From contig JABMDG010000344.1 of the NCBI GenBank assembly GCA_015904045.1, positions 1-9,810 on the forward strand: a stretch of DNA of 9,810 nucleotides, written 5' to 3'. This DNA is from Nitrospira sp. GTDB lineage: Bacteria > Nitrospirota > Nitrospiria > Nitrospirales > Nitrospiraceae. The notes beneath the pieces were generated by a model. That model saw nothing but the letters and a program-made list of their open reading frames with translations, was not told where the DNA came from and ran no database searches. The position numbers and the translations under genes were made by a program. Positions within the stretch are counted from its first letter, which is position 1. Each line of letters starts with the position of its first letter. This document shows, in pieces, positions 1 to 5,910 of this stretch.

Positions 1-2
1 AG

Positions 3-521
3 CCCGCGATCGTCATCGCGTCGAGCGGCATGGCGACCGGAGGTCGTGTTCTGCACCATCTTGCCGCGACGCTGCCGAGCCCGAAGAACACCGCGCTCTT
101 CGTCGGCTTCCAGGCCGCCGGCACGCGCGGGCGCCATCTGATCGAAGGGGCGACGCAGGTGCGCATCAAAGGGCGCGACGTTCCCGTCGCCGCCAGGGTC
201 GTCAAGCTGAATTCGATGTCCGCCCACGCCGATGCGAGTGAGATTCTGCGCTGGTTGTCAGGTTTCTCGCGGCCGCCGTCGATGTCGTATCTGGTGCACG
301 GCGAGCCGACGGCGGCCGAGGCGCTGTCTGCGCGGATCCGCGACGAACGGGGCTCGCTCACGGTGTCGCAGGGAATTGATAGTTCGCGCCGCCGGCTTCC
401 TGCACGACGTTCAAGGCAGCCTGGGCCTGCTGCAGTAATTCGTCGGCTTGCTGGGCGTCGAGCGGATAGACGGCCAACCCCATGCTGGCGGTCACCGTTA
501 CCTCGTTGTCCTGCACCGTAA
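3..521 (+). CDS. MBL-fold/beta-CASP RNA-processing metallo-hydrolase, C-terminal part (5' end outside window, 3' end abnormal)
   Basis: The open frame enters from the left edge (first whole codon at base 3) and shows the C-terminal third of a metallo-beta-lactamase/beta-CASP nuclease, the CPSF-73/TTHA0252-like group that cuts RNA with two zinc ions. Visible marks are SSGMATGGRVLHHL at about 24-65, the beta-CASP motif B region NSMSAHADASEILRWL at about 213-260, and the motif C region YLVHGEPTAAEAL at about 288-326. Family resemblance ends at IRDERG, near base 352. Members usually continue for only about 15 more residues, but this frame runs to a stop at 519-521, adding an Arg/Pro-rich tail that is antisense to the neighbouring GGDEF gene. 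One extra base in the G run at 349-352 would instead end the protein at the TGA at 377-379, giving a short convergent overlap. The catalytic lactamase half is not visible. The family call is good; the 3' end is doubtful. Confidence 0.72.
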   Translation, partial: PAIVIASSGMATGGRVLHHLAATLPSPKNTALFVGFQAAGTRGRHLIEGATQVRIKGRDVPVAARVVKLNSMSAHADASEILRWLSGFSRPPSMSYLVHGEPTAAEALSARIRDERGSLTVSQGIDSSRRRLPARRSRQPGPAAVIRRLAGRRADRRPTPCWRSPLPRCPAP

Positions 522-1245
522 AGGGTCGCGCCATCGAGTCCTGGAGACGCTTGGCAACGATATCCATATCGGCTCGGCAATTGATCCCTTCCAACAGACA
601 CGTAAATTCATCCCCTTCGAGGCGCGCCACCGTATCGACCTCTCTCATACATTTCTTCAGGCGCTCCGCCGTCTCTTTGAGCACCGTGTCACAACCATCT
701 GATCCGATCGTCACAGCCAGAGAGGCAAACTGATCGAGGCCCAGCAACACCAGCCCGACCTCCTGTTTTTTTCGCTTGGCAATCGCCAACGCATGCACCA
801 ATCGATCACGGAACAACGCTCGGTTGGCCAGCGCAGTCAAGGGATCATATTGCGCCAGATACGAGAGATGTTGTTCGGCTTGTTTCCGGTCGACCGCATG
901 CCGGACTGATCGCACCAGCTGGTCTGCCGTCCACTGCCGCTTGATGATGACGTCCTGAATACCCCGTTGAATCGCCTGCCGTTCTTTCTTGACGTCTTTC
1001 TGATCTGTCAGCATGACGATCGGCATCCGGGCCAACGCGGCCTGGAGCAGGTCCAGGACATTCAGACCATGCGTATCGATTAGATCGCCATAGAGCAGAA
1101 TGACGTCGAATGACTCCCGGTTCAGCCGACGCAAGGCTGAGCTGAGCCTTTCGACATGGACAACCTGGATATCCTCCTCGGCGAGCATGGAGCACGCCTG
1201 GCGAGCATCGATTTCATTTGCTTCAACGAGGAGGACCTTAATCAC
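358..1245 (-). CDS. Receiver-GGDEF domain protein with degenerate phosphorylation and cyclase sites
   Basis: This 295-residue protein has an N-terminal CheY-like receiver (about 1-118), a short linker with HAVDRKQAEQHLSYLAQYD, and a GGDEF domain (about 134-290). In active relatives the receiver is phosphorylated and the GGDEF domain makes cyclic di-GMP from GTP. Here the receiver acidic pair reads E8-A9 instead of E-D, and Tyr52 sits at the phosphoacceptor Asp; Thr80 and Lys102 remain. In the GGDEF domain Gly169 replaces the first metal Asp, Ala177 the GTP-contacting Asn, and the signature is EGDEF (210-214). The C-terminal Asp/Lys/Arg contacts are also altered (QAQAALNVVQEAGGANYQF). The RxxD inhibitory site R201-EV-D204 is kept at the usual spacing. 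I infer a non-enzymatic, possibly c-di-GMP-binding protein. The start is GTG, chosen because an in-frame stop (that of ychF) lies 24 bases upstream; only a weak GGCGGGG precedes it. It is probably the last gene of the prs operon. Confidence 0.88.
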   Translation of the reverse strand: MIKVLLVEANEIDARQACSMLAEEDIQVVHVERLSSALRRLNRESFDVILLYGDLIDTHGLNVLDLLQAALARMPIVMLTDQKDVKKERQAIQRGIQDVIIKRQWTADQLVRSVRHAVDRKQAEQHLSYLAQYDPLTALANRALFRDRLVHALAIAKRKKQEVGLVLLGLDQFASLAVTIGSDGCDTVLKETAERLKKCMREVDTVARLEGDEFTCLLEGINCRADMDIVAKRLQDSMARPFTVQDNEVTVTASMGLAVYPLDAQQADELLQQAQAALNVVQEAGGANYQFPATP

Positions 1246-1269
1246 TGACTGACCCCGCCGGTCACCGAC

Positions 1270-2361
1270 TCAGACATTGAATCGAAAATACACGATGTCC
1301 GCTTCTTTCACCACATAATCCTTGCCTTCAAGACGGAATAACCCCTTCTCTTTTACCTTGGCCTCCGACCCGCATGCCAGCAAGTCATCGTAGTGGTAGA
1401 CCTCCGCCCGGATAAATCCCCGCTCCATGTCCGAGTGGATCTTGCCCGCCGCCTGCGGCGCCTTGGTCCCCCGCGGGATGGGCCAGGCTCTGGATTCGAT
1501 CTCCCCCGCAGTGAAGAAGGTGATGAGATTGAGCAGCGCGTATGCTTCGCGCGTGAGCCGCACCAGGCCGGATTCCGTCAAGCCCATTTCGCTCAGAAAG
1601 GCGGCCCGCTCGGACTCAGGAAGCGACGACAGCTCCGCTTCCAGCTGCCCACAGATCGTCACGACACGCGCACCGCGTTTATCGGCGAAGTCTCGCACCG
1701 TTTGCACCATCGCTTCGTCGGCATGTTTCCCTTCCGAGACATTCGCCACGAACAGGACGGGTTTGGCGGCCAGCAGCTGGCACTCATCCAAGATGACCCG
1801 TTCCTCCGGCGTGTACGAAAGATTCCCCAGCCACTCCCCCTTGTCCAACAGACCGATCAGCCGCGTCATGAACTCAACCTCGAAGGCCGCTTTTTTGTCT
1901 CCCGCCCGGACTTTCTTGTCGGTCTTCTGCTTGCGGCGGTCGAGCGTCTCCAGATCGGCAAGCATCAATTCCGTTTCGATCACACCAATATCGCGGAGAG
2001 GATTCACGCCACCGCTGACGTGCACCACATCCGTCCCTTGGAAACACCGAACCACATGCAGAAGGGCATCGACTTCCCGGATGTGCCCGAGGAACTGATT
2101 GCCGAGCCCTTCGCCCTTACTGGCGCCCTCGACCAAGCCGGCGATGTCCCGGACTTCGAGCGTGCTGTAGGTGGTCTTCTTGGACTTGAAGATGTCGGTG
2201 AGCGTGACAAGACGCGGGTCGGGTACGAGCGCGATGCCGGTGTTCGGATCGACGGTGGCAAAGGGATAGTTCGCCGCCAATGCCCCGCCTCCTGTCAACG
2301 CATTGAAGACCGTCGTCTTGCCGACATTCGGCAGCCCGATCATGCCACAACAGAGTCCCAT
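1270..2361 (-). CDS. ychF: YchF/OLA1-family ribosome-associated P-loop ATPase
   Basis: At 363 residues this matches the usual YchF length. The P-loop GLPNVGKT lies at 9-16, the G3 region DIAGLVEGASKGEGLGN at 72-88, and the specificity loop is NVSE (207-210) rather than NKxD. That substitution is typical of this TRAFAC-class member, which prefers ATP to GTP. His114, in the position known to be needed for ATP hydrolysis in the Escherichia coli protein, is present (DVVHVSGGVNP). The C-terminal TGS-like domain covers about 280-363 and ends in the normal EADIVYFRFNV. YchF binds ribosomes and is linked to stress responses and translation control. ATG is preceded by AGGAAGG. It follows pth by 18 bases, the conserved pth-ychF pair of many bacteria, and precedes the GGDEF gene by 24 bases in the same frame. 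Confidence 0.97.
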   Translation of the reverse strand: MGLCCGMIGLPNVGKTTVFNALTGGGALAANYPFATVDPNTGIALVPDPRLVTLTDIFKSKKTTYSTLEVRDIAGLVEGASKGEGLGNQFLGHIREVDALLHVVRCFQGTDVVHVSGGVNPLRDIGVIETELMLADLETLDRRKQKTDKKVRAGDKKAAFEVEFMTRLIGLLDKGEWLGNLSYTPEERVILDECQLLAAKPVLFVANVSEGKHADEAMVQTVRDFADKRGARVVTICGQLEAELSSLPESERAAFLSEMGLTESGLVRLTREAYALLNLITFFTAGEIESRAWPIPRGTKAPQAAGKIHSDMERGFIRAEVYHYDDLLACGSEAKVKEKGLFRLEGKDYVVKEADIVYFRFNV

Positions 2362-2379
2362 GTCCTTTTCCTTCCTCTC

Positions 2380-3003
2380 TTAATTCTTCAGGGGAGCAAC
2401 CAGGCTGGCCTCGCTGCGCGCAATGTTGTCACCCACCGCATCCCGGCGCGCCACGACCTGGTTCATCGCGGCTGCAGCACCCCGATGGATCAGACATTCC
2501 AACGCGTCAACTGCCCGTTCCAGAGAAGGTTCCAATACCACCATCTCGTCACGCGTAAATTGCTCCAGCACATAGTCGGCGGAATTCTGTCCAGGCGCCG
2601 GACGACCGATTCCGATCTTGACTCGGACGAACTGCTGCGTCCCCAACGCCTCGATCACCGACTTGATCCCATTGTGTCCTCCGTGCCCTCCGACCAGCTT
2701 GATTCGCAACCGGCCCAGGTCCAGATCGAGATCGTCATGGATGACGATGAGATCCTCGGCTGTGAGCTTGAATTCTCGAAGAAGGCCTTTGAGGGGAGGG
2801 CCGCTGAGATTCATCCAATCCAGCGTCCCAGCAAGTTCGATCAGCTCGGATCCCAGCCGTCCGTAACCGCGGTGAGCGAGACCATGCCGCACGAGACGGA
2901 TGGACCACCGAGCGGCTGCCCGCTCGAGGGTCCACATACCGATATTGTGGCGAGTCTGGGCGTAGGCGTTTCCAGGATTGCCCAATCCGACGAGGAGACG
3001 CAC
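2380..3003 (-). CDS. pth: Peptidyl-tRNA hydrolase
   Basis: This cytoplasmic enzyme cleaves the ester bond of peptidyl-tRNAs released from stalled ribosomes and so recycles tRNA. Its 207 residues fit the family. Visible motifs are LLVGLGNPGNAYAQTRHNIG at the N-terminus, with catalytic His19 (E. coli His20), MNLSG at 64-68 with the conserved Asn, HDDLDL with Asp90 (E. coli Asp93), and GGHGGHNGIKS with Asn111. The segment just before MNLSG reads AGTLDW, whereas relatives usually have a PxTF/Y-type stretch, so this side of the pocket is diverged. The start is GTG, two bases after the rplY stop (TAA-TA-GTG). Its ribosome contact must lie in the AAGAAG lysine codons ending rplY, so translation is probably coupled. 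The C-terminal 25 residues are variable, as is usual. Confidence 0.96.
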   Translation of the reverse strand: MRLLVGLGNPGNAYAQTRHNIGMWTLERAAARWSIRLVRHGLAHRGYGRLGSELIELAGTLDWMNLSGPPLKGLLREFKLTAEDLIVIHDDLDLDLGRLRIKLVGGHGGHNGIKSVIEALGTQQFVRVKIGIGRPAPGQNSADYVLEQFTRDEMVVLEPSLERAVDALECLIHRGAAAAMNQVVARRDAVGDNIARSEASLVAPLKN

Positions 3004-3005
3004 TA

Positions 3006-3794
3006 TTACTTCTTCTTTTCAGCTTCCTTCTTCTCGACCTTGGGAGCCGCGGCATCCTTGCCGGCGTCCTTCTTCTCGCCCGCCTTGGCGTCACCCGCCG
3101 CCGCTCCTGCTCCAGCCTTGGCCGGTTCCGCACCGGGCACACCCTCACCGGCTACTTCCTTACCCTTGGTTATGACTTCCGGTTCCACCGCACCGGCCCC
3201 GCTCGTGAGCAAGGCCTCGAGCTTTGCGTCGGACATGGGCGCCGCAACGCTGACCACCATCTGGTCTGGATCGTCCAAGAAGCGGACCCCTTCGCGCGCC
3301 GCAATTTCCTTCACATGAATGCCGGCGCCGATTGCCAAGGGCGACGCATCGACTTCGATATGGTCGGGCAGCGCGGACGGCAGACATTCCACGTGCAAGT
3401 CGCGCATGTTATGATGCAACACACCGCCTTCCTTCACTCCTAGCGGAATACTGCCGACAACCTGGATCGGCACTTTGACTCGAATGGGCTTGTCCATGGA
3501 CACTTCAAATAGGTCCGCATGCAGCACTGCGCCGCTGACGGGATCGACTTGATAGTCGCGCAGAAGCGCCGTGCGGTTTGGTTTAGACTTCGCCCCCGCC
3601 ACAGTCAGGGCAATCAAAGCGGAACTGCCCGCATGAGACTTTAAAATCTTGATCAACTCATCCGGATTGACGGTCAGCAGCAAACACTCCCCCTGGCCAT
3701 AGAGCACGGCCGGAATTTTTCCCGCACGGCGCATGGACCGCGCGGCCCCCTTGCCGGCTTGCTCTCGCATCGTCACTGCTAAATCGAACTTCAT
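3006..3794 (-). CDS. rplY: 50S ribosomal protein L25, CTC/TL5 type, with long Ala/Lys-rich tail
   Basis: L25 binds 5S rRNA in the large ribosomal subunit. The 5S-binding domain covers about 4-96, with REQAGKGAARSMRRAGKIPAVLYG at its start and DPVSGAVLHADLFEV at its end. The beta-rich TL5/CTC domain covers about 100-186, with EGGVLHHNMRDLHVECLPSALP and ending in QMVVSVAAP. A tail of about 75 residues follows, from roughly 187 to 262; its last part is low complexity, rich in Ala, Gly, Lys and Glu and ending in EKKEAEKKK, so probably disordered. At 262 residues the protein is longer than minimal CTC proteins because of this tail. ATG is preceded by a strong GGAGG about six bases upstream. It lies 57 bases after prs and directly before pth, a common pairing. 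Confidence 0.96.
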   Translation of the reverse strand: MKFDLAVTMREQAGKGAARSMRRAGKIPAVLYGQGECLLLTVNPDELIKILKSHAGSSALIALTVAGAKSKPNRTALLRDYQVDPVSGAVLHADLFEVSMDKPIRVKVPIQVVGSIPLGVKEGGVLHHNMRDLHVECLPSALPDHIEVDASPLAIGAGIHVKEIAAREGVRFLDDPDQMVVSVAAPMSDAKLEALLTSGAGAVEPEVITKGKEVAGEGVPGAEPAKAGAGAAAGDAKAGEKKDAGKDAAAPKVEKKEAEKKK

Positions 3795-3826
3795 GATACC
3801 CCTCCATCTCCCGCTTCCCGCCGCAG

Positions 3827-3848
3827 GCCCAGTCGTCAGAGTCTGGGC
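3827..3848 (-). repeat. Inverted repeat between prs and rplY
   Basis: In the 57-base gap after prs, the minus strand reads GCCCAG, ten bases, then CTGGGC, a perfect 6-bp inverted repeat. It could form a small hairpin in the operon transcript upstream of the rplY ribosome-binding site. No T run follows, so it does not look like an intrinsic terminator. A 6-bp repeat this close can arise by chance in GC-rich sequence. Confidence 0.25.
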
Positions 3849-3851
3849 AAA

Positions 3852-4793
3852 TCAGGCGAATAATGAACTGACTGACTCGTCCTCGTGAATGCGTCTAATC
3901 GCCTCTCCCAGCAAAGGCGCCACCGACAATTGCCGCAATTTGGGGCAGGCCTGCTCTTTCCCACGCAGCGGGATCGTGTTGGTCGCAACAACCTGGGCAA
4001 CGCAAGACTCCCGCAACCGCTCCAGGGCAGGCCCCGATAACACCGCATGGGTGCATGCCGTCCAAACTTCGCGCGCGCCTTGATCGACGCAAGCCTGCGC
4101 CCCCTGTACGATCGTGCCGGCTGTATCGATCATGTCATCAAGCAACAACACGCTCTTGCCCTTGATATCACCGATAATGTTCATGATTTGGGCTTGATTT
4201 GGCCCCTCACGCCGCTTGTCGATAATAGCCAGGTTGGCCTGAATCCGCTTGGCGAACGCGCGGGCCCGCTCCACCCCCCCGGCGTCAGGCGATACCACGA
4301 CGAGGTCACTGATCTTCTGTTTCTTGACATAGTCCAACAACACCGGCAATGCGTAGAGGTGATCGACTGGCACGTTGAAGAATCCCTGGATTTGCCCCGC
4401 ATGGAGATCCATCGTCAACACGCGGTCCGCCCCGGCCGTCGTGATCAAATCAGCCACCAGCTTGGCGGTAATCGGCACCCGTGGCTGATCTTTCCGATCC
4501 TGGCGGGCATATCCAAAATAGGGAATGACGGCGGTAATGCGGTTAGCCGACGACCGTTTGAGCGCATCAATGATGATCAACAATTCCATCAACGAATCGT
4601 TCACCGGCTGGCAGCAGGATTGGACGACGAAGACGTCCGCGCCACGGACATTCTCGTCAATCTTGACTCGAACCTCCCCATCGCTAAATGACGAGACGGT
4701 GGCTTCCCCGAGTTTCTGCCCCAGGTACGCGCAGATTTCTTGCGCAAGCGCAAGATTGGCGTTCCCAGAGAAAATCTTCAATTCCCTGTTCAT
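3852..4793 (-). CDS. prs: Ribose-phosphate pyrophosphokinase (PRPP synthase)
   Basis: This class I enzyme transfers pyrophosphate from ATP to ribose 5-phosphate, making PRPP for purine, pyrimidine, NAD, histidine and tryptophan synthesis. Its 313 residues are the standard length. Visible are [16 protein letters not shown] (36-51), the ATP-binding RQDRKD (97-102), the metal-site [12 protein letters not shown] (128-139), the catalytic flexible loop IDKRREGPN (191-199, with Lys193 and Arg195), and the PRPP-binding [14 protein letters not shown] (215-228). All key residues look intact. ATG is preceded by AAAAAGG about five bases upstream. prs appears to be the first gene of a run prs-rplY-pth-ychF-GGDEF, served by the promoter upstream. 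Proximity to ispE is also seen in enterobacteria. Confidence 0.98.
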   Translation of the reverse strand: MNRELKIFSGNANLALAQEICAYLGQKLGEATVSSFSDGEVRVKIDENVRGADVFVVQSCCQPVNDSLMELLIIIDALKRSSANRITAVIPYFGYARQDRKDQPRVPITAKLVADLITTAGADRVLTMDLHAGQIQGFFNVPVDHLYALPVLLDYVKKQKISDLVVVSPDAGGVERARAFAKRIQANLAIIDKRREGPNQAQIMNIIGDIKGKSVLLLDDMIDTAGTIVQGAQACVDQGAREVWTACTHAVLSGPALERLRESCVAQVVATNTIPLRGKEQACPKLRQLSVAPLLGEAIRRIHEDESVSSLFA

Positions 4794-4835
4794 TGAACCT
4801 TTTTGGTCGTCCGAATCGACGGCAATAAATGAAGT

Positions 4836-4928
4836 ACGGTCGTGGTTCTTCTTCGGTGAACGCCAGCAGAGCGCGTTTGTCCGCGCTATGCTCTCTCACT
4901 ACACGCACAGAGGAAGGGAACCGACCGT
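4836..4928 (-). repeat. Imperfect long-range inverted repeat in the prs leader
   Basis: On the minus strand ACGGTCG-GTTC (4928 to 4918) is complementary to GAAC-CA-CGACCGT (4848 to 4836), giving 11 pairs with a two-base bulge and enclosing about 69 bases. The upstream arm overlaps the expected transcription start (near 4924), so only part of it may be in the RNA. Its role is unknown and a chance match is possible. Confidence 0.25.
4870..4887 (-). repeat. Hairpin in the prs 5' leader
   Basis: The minus strand reads AGCGCG-GACAAA-CGCGCT, a perfect 6-bp stem with a six-base loop, about 80 bases before the prs ATG. No T run follows, so it is not an evident terminator. It sits inside the imperfect outer repeat at 4836-4928. 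It may be a leader structure; no known riboswitch was recognised. The rest of the 190-base prs-ispE gap shows no tRNA or small gene that I can support. Confidence 0.35.
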
Positions 4929-4930
4929 GG

Positions 4931-4960
4931 ACTGTATCGGAAATCTCCCGCGCCTGTCAA
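4931..4960 (-). promoter_or_regulatory. Predicted sigma-70 promoter for prs and downstream genes
   Basis: Read on the minus strand, a perfect -35 box TTGACA (4960-4955) is followed after 18 bases by TACAGT (4936-4931), a four-of-six match to TATAAT. The expected transcription start is near 4924, leaving a leader of about 130 bases before the prs ATG. It lies in the only gap of notable size between ispE and prs, where an operon boundary is plausible. Confidence 0.55.
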
Positions 4961-4983
4961 CCAAACTCCCGCCTATGGGGATG

Positions 4984-5910
4984 TCAGGGGTTCGCGATCA
5001 GCGGCCCGGAGGCGGTGGCAACGACGAACACCCTGTACCGCGGTCTAGGTTGAAAATACGCATGGGCTTGCTTCGCACGCGCTTCATCACGGAACACTCC
5101 AAAGACGGTCGCGCCGCTTCCCGAGAGCAGCGCCGCTTCGGCACCCTGCGTTACGAGGTCGCGTTTGATCGCTCGAAGGTCCGGATGAGCGGCAAAGACC
5201 GGCGTTTCAAAGTCATTTTCGGCGGCTTGCATAATCTGCTCCCAAGACATTTCATGTTCCCGGTCCAGGGCGGCCTGCTGGTCGGACAGTGCGGGGACAT
5301 GAGTCCGCGAGGAGGAAAGTTCCTGGTAGGCCCATTTGGTTTCCACGGAAAACCCTGGGTTGACGAGAACGATCCAGCGACTTCCCTTCATTCGGACTGG
5401 GCTGACATGTTCGCCTCGGCCCGTGACAACGGCAGACGGAGCGAAAAAGAAGAACGGCACATCGCTCCCCAAGGCTTGGCCGACCTGTGCCATCTCCATT
5501 GCCGACCACCCCAGATTCAATAGCCGATTCAGCCCGATGATCGTGGCCGCCGCATCACTGCTCCCACCACCTAACCCCGCCCCCATCGGAATGCGCTTGG
5601 TGAGGGCAATATCCATCCCGAGGGTCCGTTCGCATCGCCGGAGAACGGCTGCAGCGGCACGAATCACAAGGTTGGTCTGATCCGTACTCAGGGAAGCGAC
5701 ATCACAATGAAGCCTGAGGTCGCCATGGTCCTGGTTCAGACGGATGGTGATGTCATCTTCCAGTCCTACGGTCTGCATGACCGACCAGAGATTATGGAAC
5801 CCATCGGCACGACGGTCGAGGACACGAAGTATCAGATTGGTCTTGGCAGGGGCGCGAACAATGATCGCTGAGGCGGGCAAAATAGATGAATGGCGTTCGC
5901 GATTAGTCAC
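4984..5910 (-). CDS. ispE: 4-diphosphocytidyl-2-C-methyl-D-erythritol kinase
   Basis: IspE is the ATP-dependent GHMP-family kinase of the methylerythritol phosphate pathway to isoprenoids. It phosphorylates the 2-hydroxyl of CDP-methylerythritol. Its 308 residues fit the family. Visible are APAKTNLILRVLDRRADGFH (20-39) with catalytic Lys23, the ATP-binding PMGAGLGGGSSDAAA (about 108-122), GSDVPFFF with the catalytic Asp, and the late glycine motif LSGSGATVFGVF. The GTG start at 5910 overlaps the pilR stop by eight bases. An AGGAGG (5918-5913) sits only two bases before this GTG, an unusually tight spacing, but no better in-frame start is near. The first 12-14 residues precede the family core, so a later start is possible. 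It is probably co-translated with pilR and unrelated to it in function. Confidence 0.96.
   Translation of the reverse strand: MTNRERHSSILPASAIIVRAPAKTNLILRVLDRRADGFHNLWSVMQTVGLEDDITIRLNQDHGDLRLHCDVASLSTDQTNLVIRAAAAVLRRCERTLGMDIALTKRIPMGAGLGGGSSDAAATIIGLNRLLNLGWSAMEMAQVGQALGSDVPFFFFAPSAVVTGRGEHVSPVRMKGSRWIVLVNPGFSVETKWAYQELSSSRTHVPALSDQQAALDREHEMSWEQIMQAAENDFETPVFAAHPDLRAIKRDLVTQGAEAALLSGSGATVFGVFRDEARAKQAHAYFQPRPRYRVFVVATASGPLIANP

Noticed and set aside
217..222. GSFTGA in the PilR-like protein (residues) as a defective sigma-54 contact loop
   Set aside because: Ser for Ala in the second position is a common working variant; Phe-Thr-Gly-Ala is intact.
1393..3318. A 641-codon plus-strand open frame
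   Set aside because: It is antisense to ychF, pth and rplY, which are all well-supported. Its composition (Arg, Pro, Ser runs) fits a codon-bias shadow, and it lacks family features or a convincing ribosome site.
4684..4908. A 74-codon minus-strand frame in the prs leader, starting GTG
   Set aside because: It overlaps the prs start in another frame, has no ribosome site before its GTG, and the sequence fits a leader region better.
4794..4983. Possible tRNA gene in the prs-ispE gap
   Set aside because: I found no acceptor stem, T-arm GTTCRA box with matching stem, or cloverleaf on either strand.
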